From NCBI RefSeq assembly GCF_039529775.1, contig NZ_BAAANL010000001.1, forward strand, positions 620,001-684,000: 64,000 nt of DNA. Reading direction: 5' to 3'. Origin of the DNA: Myceligenerans crystallogenes (GTDB lineage Bacteria > Actinomycetota > Actinomycetes > Actinomycetales > Cellulomonadaceae). Below, in pieces: positions 33,106-41,326 of the stretch. The notes beneath the pieces were generated by a model. The model made no database searches. It was not told the origin of the DNA and was given only the letters and a program-made list of their open reading frames with translations. Each line of letters opens with the position of its first letter. Position 1 is the stretch's first letter. A program made the position numbers and the translations under genes.

Positions 33106-34278
33106 TCAGGCTCCCCGGTTCCCGCCGGTCAGGCGGTGCATCACGATCTCGATCGGGCCGCGTGACCAGTACCTGAGCCAGAGCGGAGCGAGGACCATCA
33201 GCAGCGCGCTGATCCCGGTCCAGAGGGCGATGGTGCGGACCACGCTCCCGTCGGCCAGCCCGAGTCCCCAGTCGTAGCAGAGCCAGGACGCGAGCACGTT
33301 CTGCAGGACGTAACAGGTCAGGGCGGTCCGGCCGACGGACTCGAGACCGCGGCGCAGGAGGCCCGGCCTGTTCGCCTGCGACCGGGCGACGAGGCTCGTG
33401 CCGAGCGCGAGGATCCCCAGTGCCACGAGCGGCGGGACGAGGTACCGGTCCACGAGCGACCAGTCCGGGCCCGCCCAGGTCGTCAGCGCGTTCAGCGGGA
33501 CGCCGGCGCCGAGGCCCACCCAGGCCAGCCGGTTGCGCAGCCGCGCACCGGACGCGGTCGCGGTGAACAGCCCGGCCCGCACCAGCCGCGATCCCACCAG
33601 GAACAGCACCACCGCGGAGGGCACGATCAGGATCAGCTCGATCCGGTAGACCCCCATCTCCGTGAGCCGGGCCTGGACCTGGTCCGGCCAGCTCGCGCTG
33701 CCGTACGCCGGCGGCCCGCTCGGGGTGCTCCCGGTTTCCTCCGGGAACGCGATCATCAGCGCGGTCAGGCCGAGGATCGCGGCCACGTAGATCCCGCCGA
33801 CGACGCCGGCCCACGTCCGCACCACCAGCTCGCTGCGGCCGACGAGGAACGCGACGATCATCGAGGCGATCGCGTATCCCATCAGCACGTCGAACTCGAA
33901 GACGAGCACGTAGTGCACGAACCCCTCGGCGAGCAGCACGAGCGCGCGCAGCAGGTACCGCCCGGGCCAGCGCAGACCACGGCGCACGGCCGACCGGTAC
34001 TGCAGCTCCATCCCGATCCCGAACAAGAGCGTCAGCAGCGCCAGGAACTTCCCGTTCGAGAGCGCGGTCAGCCACGTCTCGGCGTCGGTGGGGCCGCCGC
34101 CCCAGCCGGCCAGCCACGCGGCCGCGCCACCGGGACTGGTGAACAGCCAGATGTTGGTGCCGAGCGTGCCCAGGATCGCGATGCCTCGCAGCAGGTCGAG
34201 CGCGGCGATCCTGCCGGGCGCGGCGCGTTCCCGCGTCGATCCGCCGTCCTGCCCGACCTGCTCGTCCGTCACAGTCAT
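33106..34278 (-). CDS. DUF418 family membrane protein (YeiB-like)
   Basis: 390 residues with about nine or ten transmembrane segments. The start RIAALDLLRGIAILGTLGTN is the diagnostic LDLLRGIAILG motif of DUF418/acyltransferase-3-like membrane proteins. The C-terminal DUF418 core includes SVGRTALTCYVLQNVLASWL and APLWLRYWSRGPIEIVMHRL, ending in the usual W-GPxEwxxR-type motif. Some relatives acylate cell-surface molecules, but none is assigned here. ATG 34278 begins just before the conserved domain. The gene is alone on the minus strand. Confidence 0.88.
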   Translation of the reverse strand: MTVTDEQVGQDGGSTRERAAPGRIAALDLLRGIAILGTLGTNIWLFTSPGGAAAWLAGWGGGPTDAETWLTALSNGKFLALLTLLFGIGMELQYRSAVRRGLRWPGRYLLRALVLLAEGFVHYVLVFEFDVLMGYAIASMIVAFLVGRSELVVRTWAGVVGGIYVAAILGLTALMIAFPEETGSTPSGPPAYGSASWPDQVQARLTEMGVYRIELILIVPSAVVLFLVGSRLVRAGLFTATASGARLRNRLAWVGLGAGVPLNALTTWAGPDWSLVDRYLVPPLVALGILALGTSLVARSQANRPGLLRRGLESVGRTALTCYVLQNVLASWLCYDWGLGLADGSVVRTIALWTGISALLMVLAPLWLRYWSRGPIEIVMHRLTGGNRGA

Positions 34279-34377
34279 GCGGCAACGTTCCCGCGTCCGG
34301 CGCCGTCGGCACATCGGTCCATGGCCCGCGGCTCCGTGTCCGAACCGCCGATGCCGGCTCGTCCGATCGGCGAACGT

Positions 34378-34400
34378 CGTCGTCCTCCGAAAGGACGACG
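34378..34400 (-). terminator. Terminator of the DUF1905 gene
   Basis: Perfect 9-bp stem CGTCGTCCT (34378-34386) / AGGACGACG (34392-34400), 5-base loop, starting seven bases after the minus-strand stop at 34407. Confidence 0.7.
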
Positions 34401-34406
34401 CCGTCC

Positions 34407-34703
34407 TCAGAGGTCCACGGTCTCCAGGGTCACGGCGACCGGTTCGCCGGCTTCCAGGGACTCCTTCGTGCGGACCGCCTTCTTCATCGGGAGGACGTAG
34501 GCGCTCTCACGGTCGGACGGGAACACCGACGTCTGCCAGGTGGTCGAGCCCACCGTGACGCGGACCCGGACCGAGCCGAAGCCGCGCGGCGGGAGCGGCA
34601 GGTCGGCCAGGTCGTCGGACACGTCAGCGGGGACCGTCACGAACCACCAGGACTCGGTCCGGGCCTCCCACTGCCACAGGGGAGCGGTGAACGATGCGCG
34701 CAC
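34407..34703 (-). CDS. DUF1905 domain protein
   Basis: 98-residue protein, the normal size for a stand-alone DUF1905 beta-barrel. The pattern includes FTAPLWQWEARTESWWFVTV, then VRVRVTVGSTTWQTSVFPS and the C-terminal YVLPMKKAVRTKESLEAGE. The function is unknown. GTG 34703 is the only start ahead of the first conserved strand, and no good ribosome site is visible. Own hairpin terminator immediately downstream. Confidence 0.82.
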   Translation of the reverse strand: MRASFTAPLWQWEARTESWWFVTVPADVSDDLADLPLPPRGFGSVRVRVTVGSTTWQTSVFPSDRESAYVLPMKKAVRTKESLEAGEPVAVTLETVDL

Positions 34704-34746
34704 GGAGTCGATCGTATGTGCAGGACGGCCGCCCGTGGCGGGCCCG

Positions 34747-35181
34747 TCAGACCGTCGCCAGGACCAGCGCCACCAATCCGACCACGATGACCGCGGGAAC
34801 GCCGAAGATGACCCACAGCACCCAGGCGCCCTTGCGCCGCTGCGGCGTCAGGCCGATCTCGCCCGTCGTGAACTGGTGCAGGGGCGGGGCGTAGTACACC
34901 TCCACCACCTGGCCCGGCGCGACGTCGACCTCCGTCGCGGCCTGCCCGTACCGGCGCATCCACTGCGCGAACACGTCCAGGCGATGACGCCCGGCCTCGA
35001 CGGGGATGTCGACGGCGCCCGCCATGCGCGTGGGCGCCTTGAACCCGTCGATCAGGAGGGTGGGCGGCACCAGGCTCGACGTCATCACGTTCCCCTGCAC
35101 CACGAACCGCAGGGTGGCATTCGGGGTGAACGACGGCCGGGGCGAGATCTGCCCGTACTGACGATTCTCGTACTGACTCAC
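34747..35181 (-). CDS. Hypothetical protein with one C-terminal transmembrane helix
   Basis: 144 residues, no family recognised. A beta-rich N-terminal domain with TLRFVVQGNVMTSSLVPPTL, an IDGF and GRHRLDVFAQWMRRYG pattern, and PGQVVEVYYAPPLHQFTTG, looks like a small carbohydrate-binding- or PEGA-like sandwich facing the cytoplasm. It is followed by RRKGAWVLWV and a single hydrophobic C-terminal anchor of about 20 residues. GTG 35181 is chosen because the composition changes there. GTG 35202 (GAGGG upstream) is possible. Downstream of the DUF1003 gene on the same strand, 33 bases apart. Confidence 0.7.
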   Translation of the reverse strand: MSQYENRQYGQISPRPSFTPNATLRFVVQGNVMTSSLVPPTLLIDGFKAPTRMAGAVDIPVEAGRHRLDVFAQWMRRYGQAATEVDVAPGQVVEVYYAPPLHQFTTGEIGLTPQRRKGAWVLWVIFGVPAVIVVGLVALVLATV

Positions 35182-35214
35182 GCCGCGAGCATAGGCCCTC
35201 ACCAGGCCCGGCCC

Positions 35215-35706
35215 TCAGCGGTCCGGCCGGCTCGGGTCCTGGCGGTCGCGGCGGTCGTCGAGTTCTTCCAGGAGGGTGCGGAGCTCCGATCGCACGTAGT
35301 CGCGCGTCGCCACCTCGCTCAGGAGCATGCGGAGCGAGGCCATCTCCCGGGCGAGGTACTCCGTGTCCGCGAGGTTCCGTTCGCCGCGGCGGCGGTCCTG
35401 TTCGGCCAGGACGCGGTCGCGGTCGTCCTGGCGGTTCTGCGCCAGGAGGATGAGCGGCGCCGCGTAGGACGCCTGCACCGAGAAGAACAGGTTGAGCAGG
35501 ATGAACGGGAACGGGTCCCAGCGCAGGCCCCACAGCCCCACCGCGTTGATGGTCACCCAGACGATGACGAACAGCGTCATCCACATCAGGAACTGACCGG
35601 TCCCCATGAACCGGGCGAACGCCTCCGCGCCCTTGCCCACGAGGTCCGGGTCCAGCCGGGGCGCGCGGAAGCCGGCGACCTTCGGCCGGTCGAGACGATC
35701 AGCCAC
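35215..35706 (-). CDS. DUF1003 family membrane protein
   Basis: 163 residues. Two transmembrane helices (about 38-60 and 68-90) within the DUF1003 pattern FARFMGTGQFLMWMTLFVIV, WDPFPFILLNLFFSVQASYA and APLILLAQNRQ. A charged coiled-coil tail rich in Asp/Arg follows, ending LRTLLEELDDRRDRQD. GTG 35706 overlaps the end of the upstream MgtE-like gene by eight bases and follows GGGGGG, so the two are translationally coupled. DUF1003 proteins frequently adjoin MgtE-like CBS proteins in actinobacteria. The joint role, perhaps divalent-cation homeostasis, is unproven. Confidence 0.88.
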   Translation of the reverse strand: MADRLDRPKVAGFRAPRLDPDLVGKGAEAFARFMGTGQFLMWMTLFVIVWVTINAVGLWGLRWDPFPFILLNLFFSVQASYAAPLILLAQNRQDDRDRVLAEQDRRRGERNLADTEYLAREMASLRMLLSEVATRDYVRSELRTLLEELDDRRDRQDPSRPDR

Positions 35707-37123
35707 GAGACCCCCCGCCGTCGCCGGCAGCGCCGCCGCGCCCGCCGGTGCCGTCCCCGCCGGCACCGTCCGGTCCGCCGTGATCCGGCCCGACGCCGTC
35801 GGCCGTCGTCACCCTCTCGTCGTGCGACTCCCGCCAGTCGTCGGGGAGGATGTGGTCCAGCACGTCGTCGACCGTCACCACCCCCAGCAGCCGCTGCTCC
35901 GGGTCGAGCACCGGCAGCGCGAGGAAGTCGTAGGCGGCCAGCAGCCGCGTGACCCGCCCGATCGGCGCGTCCGCCGACAGCCACCAGCGCGAGTCCGCGT
36001 CGAGCACCGACGCCACCGCCGCGTGCGGCGGCTCCCGCAGCAGCCGCTGGAAGTGCGCGACGCCGAGGAACCGCCCGGTCGGCGTCTCCGTCGGGGGCCG
36101 CACCACGAACACCATCGATGCCAGCGCCGGCGGCAGCTCCTTGCGCCGGACCTGCGCGAGCGCCATCGCGATCGTGTCGTCCGCGCCCAGGATCACCGGC
36201 TCGGTCGTCATCAGGCCGCCCGCCGTGTCCTCGCCGTACTCCAGCAGCCGCCGCACGTCCGCGGCGTCCTCGGGTTCCATGAGCGCCAGCAGGTCGTCGG
36301 CCTGGGCCTGGGGGAGCGCGTGCAGCAGGTCGGCGGCGTCGTCCGGCTCCATCGCCTCCAGCACGTCCGCCGCGCGGTCCACGTCCAGCTTCGTGACGAT
36401 CGCGACCTGGTCGTCCTCCGGCATCTCCTCCAGCACGTCCGCGAGCCGCTCGTCGTCGAGCGCCCGCGCCACCTCCACGCGCCGGTCCGGCCCGAGGTCG
36501 TGCAGCGCGTCCGCGAGGTCGGCCGCTCGCATGTTCTCGTACGCCTCCAGCAGCCGCGCCGCCCCCTGGTCGACGTTCCTGCGCGCCAGCCCGGTCACGG
36601 CGTCGGCCGCGACCGTCAGCGTCGGCCCCTTGCGCCGCAGCGACAGCGCCGCCACCCGCTCCGGCCGCCGCCGCACGAACAACTGGTCCACGAGCCAGTC
36701 GCCCGTGCGCTGCCGCGTGATCGCCACGTCCTCCACCGTCGCCTCACCCGACCCGTCCGCCAGCTGCACCCGCCGGTCCAGCAGCTCACCCAGCGCCAGC
36801 GACTCCATCGCCCGCTGCTCGAACCGCCGCATGTTCACCAGCCCCGTGCTGATCACCTGGCCGGGCGCGATGCTCGTCACCCGGGTCAGCGGCAGGAACA
36901 CCCGCCGTCGTCCCGGAACCTCCACCACCAGGCCGACCGCGCGCGGCGGGCGATTCGCCCGCATCAGCACGACGACGTCCCGCACCCGCCCCACCTGGTC
37001 CCCGATCGGGTCGAACACCGCCGTGCCCGCCAGACGCGCCACGAACACCGGGGAGGCCGCCGGGCGCGGGGTCGCGACCCCGCCGCGCCGCCCGGGCAGT
37101 TCTCCTGGTGAGACCGTGCTCAT
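35699..37123 (-). CDS. MgtE-like protein with PRC-barrel, MgtE N-terminal and paired CBS domains, lacking the transport domain
   Basis: 474 residues. An N-terminal PRC-barrel-like region (about 22-100, GTAVFDPIGDQVGRVRDVVV) comes first. A second barrel-like half follows (LGELLDRRVQLADGSGEATV), then the superhelical MgtE_N repeats (about 190-305, ADVLEEMPEDDQVAIVTKL and AADLLHALPQAQADDLLAL). Two CBS domains (about 310-445, TTEPVILGADDTIAMALAQV and FLALPVLDPEQRLLGVVTVD) end at a Gly-rich tail. The five-helix membrane domain of true MgtE channels is absent, so this is a cytoplasmic Mg/nucleotide-sensing module, possibly acting on the coupled DUF1003 protein. Start ATG 37123 (MSTVSPGEL). Confidence 0.9.
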   Translation of the reverse strand: MSTVSPGELPGRRGGVATPRPAASPVFVARLAGTAVFDPIGDQVGRVRDVVVLMRANRPPRAVGLVVEVPGRRRVFLPLTRVTSIAPGQVISTGLVNMRRFEQRAMESLALGELLDRRVQLADGSGEATVEDVAITRQRTGDWLVDQLFVRRRPERVAALSLRRKGPTLTVAADAVTGLARRNVDQGAARLLEAYENMRAADLADALHDLGPDRRVEVARALDDERLADVLEEMPEDDQVAIVTKLDVDRAADVLEAMEPDDAADLLHALPQAQADDLLALMEPEDAADVRRLLEYGEDTAGGLMTTEPVILGADDTIAMALAQVRRKELPPALASMVFVVRPPTETPTGRFLGVAHFQRLLREPPHAAVASVLDADSRWWLSADAPIGRVTRLLAAYDFLALPVLDPEQRLLGVVTVDDVLDHILPDDWRESHDERVTTADGVGPDHGGPDGAGGDGTGGRGGAAGDGGGSRG

Positions 37124-37190
37124 GGTCGTCAGGCTACGCCGTCGGTGAAGGGTTCTCGCGATGTCCAGGCGGATGGGGAAGACTGACCGC

Positions 37191-38009
37191 ATGACCATGT
37201 CCCGCCCCGGCGCCATCCCCAAGGTCCCCACCCTGCCCGCCGGAGACGAGGTCGCGGCGTTCCCGACCTACCTCCAGGCGCAGCAGGCCGTCGACTACCT
37301 GTCCGACAACAAGTTCCCCGTCGAGAACGTCACCATCGTCGGGACCGACCTGCGCATGGTCGAACGCGTCACCGGACGCCTCACGTACGGGCGGGTGGCG
37401 CTCGCGGGCGCCCTGTCCGGCGCGTGGTTCGGCCTGTTCGTGGGGCTGCTGCTGACGCTGTTCGCCGGGGAGGCGGGCGGCGGCGTGCTCTTCGTCGGCA
37501 TCGGCCTCGGCGCCGGTTTCGGGCTGCTGTTCAGCGTGCTGTCGTACGCCTTCACCGGCGGGCGCCGCGACTTCACGTCGTCGTCCCAGATCGTGGCCGC
37601 GACGTACGCGATCCTCTGTGCCGCGGAGCACGCCGGCGACGCCCGGTCCATGCTGCTGCAGTCCCCGAACGGGGTGGGGCGCCCGTCGGGCGCGTCGGTG
37701 CCGCAGGGCAACGGGAGGTACGACGGCGGTGCGCCTGCCCCGGCCGTTCCTGCCCCGGCCCCGGCGACCCCCGCACCCGCCTCCCCGGACGCACCGGCCC
37801 CGCGTCCCTCCACCCCGGACCCCCGCTTCGTCACCCCGGAGGGCAAGCCCCGCTACGGCGCGATGCGCCCGTCCCCGGCCCCGGAGCCGACGCCGGAACC
37901 GGAGACCCAGCCCGCGGCGGACCCCGAGGCGCGGCCGGCGGCGGAGCCGGGACCGGGTGCCCACGGGACGACCCCGGCGGCCACCGACCAGGACGGCACG
38001 ACCCGCTGA
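37191..38009 (+). CDS. General stress protein 17M-like membrane protein with Pro-rich tail
   Basis: 272 residues. The N-terminal region (about 15-60, VAAFPTYLQAQQAVDYLSDN and VENVTIVGTDLRMVERV) is the GSP17M/YflT-like module. Two transmembrane segments follow (about 68-92 and 95-120, GGGVLFVGIGLGAGFGLLFS). A cytoplasmic end has ATYAILCAAEHAGDARSML, then about 110 residues of Pro/Ala/Glu-rich disordered sequence. ATG 37191 is used, with GGGGAAG about 11 bases upstream. ATGs at 37161, 37173 and 37197 are in-frame alternatives. Divergent from the MgtE-like gene. Confidence 0.82.
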   Translation: MTMSRPGAIPKVPTLPAGDEVAAFPTYLQAQQAVDYLSDNKFPVENVTIVGTDLRMVERVTGRLTYGRVALAGALSGAWFGLFVGLLLTLFAGEAGGGVLFVGIGLGAGFGLLFSVLSYAFTGGRRDFTSSSQIVAATYAILCAAEHAGDARSMLLQSPNGVGRPSGASVPQGNGRYDGGAPAPAVPAPAPATPAPASPDAPAPRPSTPDPRFVTPEGKPRYGAMRPSPAPEPTPEPETQPAADPEARPAAEPGPGAHGTTPAATDQDGTTR

Positions 38010-38036
38010 TCCGGGCGTTCAGACGCCGGCAGCCTG

Positions 38037-38663
38037 TCAGTGGCCGAGGAGCAGGTCCGGGTGCTCGATGAACTGGGCGATCGCCGTGGCGACCATCTGG
38101 ACGGCGATCGCCGCCAGCAGGACGCCCGCGATGCGGGTCACCAGGGTGACGCCGTCGTCCCGGAGCACGCGCTGGATGATGTTCGCGAAGCGCATCGACA
38201 GCCAGACGCAGACGTGCACGGCCACGACGGCGGCGCCGATCACGGCCCACGACCGGACGTCGGCGTGCTCCTCCACGAACACCATGATCGCCACGATCGT
38301 GCCGGGCCCGGCCAGCAGGGGCGTGCCGAGCGGCACCATCGCGACGTTCGTGTTCGACGACGCCTCGGGCTCGTCGGCCTTCCCGGTCAGCAGTTCCATC
38401 GCGACCCAGAGCAGCAGCAGGCCGCCCGCGGCGCGCAGCGCCGGCAGGGAGATCCCCATGTAGGTCAGCAGGTACTTGCCGAACACCGCGAAGATCACGA
38501 TGACCAGGAACGACACGAGGATCGCCTGGCGTGCCGCGCGGTTGCGGCGCTTGTGGTCCATCGACGACGTCAGGCCGAGGAACACCGGGACGGTCCCCGG
38601 CGGGTCCATGATGACGAACAGCGTCACGAAGACCGTCGCGAACAGGGTCAGGATCTCGTTCAC
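38037..38663 (-). CDS. MarC family integral membrane protein
   Basis: 208 residues with six transmembrane segments. The family signature VTLFVIMDPPGTVPVFLGLT lies in the first helices, and VPLGTPLLAGPGTIVAIMV mid-protein. The second half has MRFANIIQRVLRDDGVTLVT and RIAGVLLAAIAVQMVATAI. MarC/UPF0056 proteins were once linked to multiple antibiotic resistance, but their function is not settled. GTG 38663 overlaps the stop of the PHP phosphoesterase gene (GTGA) after a GGGGGG run, so the two are coupled. Confidence 0.92.
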   Translation of the reverse strand: MNEILTLFATVFVTLFVIMDPPGTVPVFLGLTSSMDHKRRNRAARQAILVSFLVIVIFAVFGKYLLTYMGISLPALRAAGGLLLLWVAMELLTGKADEPEASSNTNVAMVPLGTPLLAGPGTIVAIMVFVEEHADVRSWAVIGAAVVAVHVCVWLSMRFANIIQRVLRDDGVTLVTRIAGVLLAAIAVQMVATAIAQFIEHPDLLLGH

Positions 38664-39520
38664 GAGCGGGCCCCCCGCAGCACCGGCAGCGTCCCCTGCC
38701 GTTCGATCTCGGCGAGCGACTCCGGCGTCGTCGTGCACTCGCCGATCAGGTTGACCTTGCCGCGGCCGTGGTAGTCGCTCGATCCCGTGACCAGGAGCCC
38801 GTGCTCGGCCGCGAGACCCGCGAGGCGGCGTCGTGCGTCCTCGTCGTGGTCGCGGTGGTCCACCTCGAGACCGGCGAGCCCCGCGCCGGCCAGTTCGGCG
38901 ATCGTCGCGTCCGGGACGATCCGGCCCCGGCCGTCGGCGCCCGGATGGGCGAACACGGGCACGCCGCCGGCGTCCCGCACGAGACGGACCACCTCGAGCG
39001 CCTCGGGAGCATAGTGCCGCACGTAGTAGCGGGTGCCGGGGTGCAGCATCGTCGCGAACGCCTCGTCGCGATCGGTCACCACGCCGGCCGCGACCAGCGC
39101 GTCCGCGAGGTGCGGGCGCCCGATCGTCGTCCCCGGCTCGGTCTGGGCCAGGACGTCGTCCCAGGTGATCGGGTAGTCCTCGGCGAGCAGCTCCACCATC
39201 TTCTCCGCGCGGGTCTCGCGGGCCTCACGGGTCCTGTCGAGCTCCACCCGGAGCCCCGCGTGCGCGGGATCGTGCAGGTAGGACAGGATGTGGACGCTCA
39301 CGTGCCGCTCGCCCACCAGCGCGCGGGCCGAGATCTCCATGCCGCGGACCAGCGCGATTCCCGCCTCCGCGGCCGCGTGCGCGGCCTCGTCCCAGCCGGA
39401 GGTCGTGTCGTGGTCGGTGAGCGCGACGACGGCGAGCCCGGCGGCGGCTGCGGCCTTCATCACCTGCGCCGGGGAATCCGTTCCGTCCGACGCCGTGGAA
39501 TGGGTGTGGAGGTCGATCAC
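38660..39520 (-). CDS. PHP-domain phosphoesterase, RNase AM/YciV (TrpH-like)
   Basis: 286 residues. PHP metal-binding motifs in order: DLHTHSTASDGTDSP (3-17), ALTDHDTTSGWDEA (about 33-46), GMEISA, IGRPHLADAL, FAHPGAD and a late GSSDYHGRGK. The E. coli relative (YciV/RNase AM) is a 5'-3' exonuclease trimming rRNA ends and nucleoside bisphosphates. The same role is plausible here but inferred. GTG 39520 follows GGGGA and begins directly at the domain. First gene of a two-gene unit with marC. Confidence 0.92.
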   Translation of the reverse strand: MIDLHTHSTASDGTDSPAQVMKAAAAAGLAVVALTDHDTTSGWDEAAHAAAEAGIALVRGMEISARALVGERHVSVHILSYLHDPAHAGLRVELDRTREARETRAEKMVELLAEDYPITWDDVLAQTEPGTTIGRPHLADALVAAGVVTDRDEAFATMLHPGTRYYVRHYAPEALEVVRLVRDAGGVPVFAHPGADGRGRIVPDATIAELAGAGLAGLEVDHRDHDEDARRRLAGLAAEHGLLVTGSSDYHGRGKVNLIGECTTTPESLAEIERQGTLPVLRGARS

Positions 39521-39637
39521 TCCCCGAGTTTATTGCCCCGTGAGAGCGCCGTGGTGCCCGCCTGACCCGCTGCCGGTCCGCACCCTGCCGCCAGACCGGT
39601 GGTCGTGAGGGCAACAGCGTGGTGCGAGACTGAGGGG

Positions 39638-41257
39638 ATGAGCGAGAACACCACCTCGTCCGCCCAGTCCATCGAGGAGCGGGGAGCCAACCGCTCGCAG
39701 CGACCCCTCTCACGAGCCTTCAAGGACTTCGTCATGTCGCGGTGGGCGCCGCGTGCCGACCTCGGCGCCGCGCCGTCGCGGGCCGTGCCCTTCACCGCGT
39801 CCCGCCGGGCCGCGCTGTCGGCCCGGCTGCCCGGAGCCCGGCTGGTGATCCCGGCGGGTTCCCTGCGGACCAGATCCAACGACACCGACTACCGTTTCCG
39901 GCCCCACACCGCGTTCGCGCACCTCACGGGCCTCGGCACGGACCAGGAGCCCGACGCGGTCCTGGTGCTGCACCCCGTCGAGGAGGGCACCGGCGACCCG
40001 GACGCGGACGGCACGCCGTCGAACCACCACGCGGTGCTCTACGTGCGGCCGCTCGCGCCGCGCGACAACGACGAGTTCTTCTCCGACTCCCGGTACGGCG
40101 AGTTCTGGGTCGGCGCCCGGCCGACCCTGGCCGACGTCGGGACGCTGACGGGCATCGAGGCCCGCCACGTCGAGGAGCTGAAGAACGCCCTGGCCAAGGA
40201 CGTCGGCGCGGACGGCGTGCTGCTGCTCGTCGTGACCGGCGCGGACGAGGCGGTCGAGACGCTGGTCGACGCGATCCGCGCCGAGGCGGGGCTGGACCTC
40301 GCCGAGCGCGCGGAGGCGGGCGTGACGGAGGCCACCGAGACGGAGGTCACCGCGGCGTCGTCGGACAGCTCGGACGACACGGTGAACGACGCGTCCCTGG
40401 TCGAGGCCGTCTCCGAGATCCGGCTGGTCAAGGACGCGCTCGAGATCGAGCACATGCGCGAGGCCGTCGCGCGCACGATCGAGGGCTTCGAGGCCGTGGT
40501 GCGCGCGCTGCCGCAGGCGGTCGCGCACCGGCGCGGCGAGCGCGTCATCGAGACGACGTTCGACGCCCACGCGCGGCTCGAGGGCAACGCGGTGGGCTAC
40601 GAGACCATCGCCGCCGCCGGGGACCACGCCACGACGCTGCACTGGATCCGCAACGACGGCGAGGTGCGCGAGGGCGACCTGGTGCTGCTGGACGGCGGCG
40701 TCGAGGTCGACGCCCTCTACACGGCCGACGTGACGCGGACGCTGCCGGTGTCGGGGGAGTTCAGCGACGTGCAGCGGCGGATCTACCAGGCGGTGCTGGA
40801 CGCCGCCGACGCCGCGTTCGAGGCGGCCGTGCCGGGTGCGCGGTTCCGGGACGTGCACGCGGCGGCGATGGTGGTCATCGCGCAGCGGCTCCAGGAGTGG
40901 GGGCTGCTGCCGGACGGCGTGACGGCCCAGGTGGCGCTCACCCCGGACGGGCAGCAGCACCGGCGCTGGATGGTGCACGGGACGAGCCACCACCTGGGGA
41001 TGGACGTGCACGACTGCGCGCAGGCGCGGCGCGACCTGTACCTGGACGGGGTGCTGACGCCCGGGATGGTGTTCACGATCGAGCCGGGGCTGTACTTCAA
41101 GGCCGATGACCTGGCGGTGCCCGAGGAGTACCGGGGGATCGGCGTGCGCATCGAGGACGACGTGCTGGTGACGGAGTCGGGGAACGAGAACCTGTCGGCG
41201 GGGCTGCCTCGGCGGCCGGAGGACGTGGAGGCCTGGATGGCGGGGCTCCGCGGCTGA
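39638..41257 (+). CDS. pepP: Xaa-Pro aminopeptidase (M24B)
   Basis: Dimetal aminopeptidase releasing N-terminal residues ahead of proline. 539 residues, longer than E. coli PepP because of an N-terminal extension and an acidic Thr/Ser-rich insert (about 228-255). The AMP_N domain contains IPAGSLRTRSNDTDYRFRPH. Metal ligands appear in family order: Asp at about 352 (LLDGGVEVD) and 364 (TADVTRTLP), His in HGTSHHLGMDVHD, Glu in FTIEPGLYF and Glu in IGVRIEDDVLVTE. ATG 39638 follows GAGGGG. The transcript ends at a long hairpin. Confidence 0.95.
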   Translation: MSENTTSSAQSIEERGANRSQRPLSRAFKDFVMSRWAPRADLGAAPSRAVPFTASRRAALSARLPGARLVIPAGSLRTRSNDTDYRFRPHTAFAHLTGLGTDQEPDAVLVLHPVEEGTGDPDADGTPSNHHAVLYVRPLAPRDNDEFFSDSRYGEFWVGARPTLADVGTLTGIEARHVEELKNALAKDVGADGVLLLVVTGADEAVETLVDAIRAEAGLDLAERAEAGVTEATETEVTAASSDSSDDTVNDASLVEAVSEIRLVKDALEIEHMREAVARTIEGFEAVVRALPQAVAHRRGERVIETTFDAHARLEGNAVGYETIAAAGDHATTLHWIRNDGEVREGDLVLLDGGVEVDALYTADVTRTLPVSGEFSDVQRRIYQAVLDAADAAFEAAVPGARFRDVHAAAMVVIAQRLQEWGLLPDGVTAQVALTPDGQQHRRWMVHGTSHHLGMDVHDCAQARRDLYLDGVLTPGMVFTIEPGLYFKADDLAVPEEYRGIGVRIEDDVLVTESGNENLSAGLPRRPEDVEAWMAGLRG

Positions 41258-41273
41258 GGGGGATGCGACCTCG

Positions 41274-41319
41274 CCCGGTCCGGCGTCGTCGTCCTGTCGG
41301 ACGACGACGTCGGACCGGG
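41274..41319. terminator. Long bidirectional terminator hairpin between pepP and the DEAD-box gene
   Basis: 21-bp stem with one mismatch: CCCGGTCCGGCGTCGTCGTC plus C (41274-41294) pairs with 41299-41319 across a TGTC loop. It lies in the 69-base gap between convergent genes. Confidence 0.75.
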
Positions 41320-41326
41320 TGACTGC

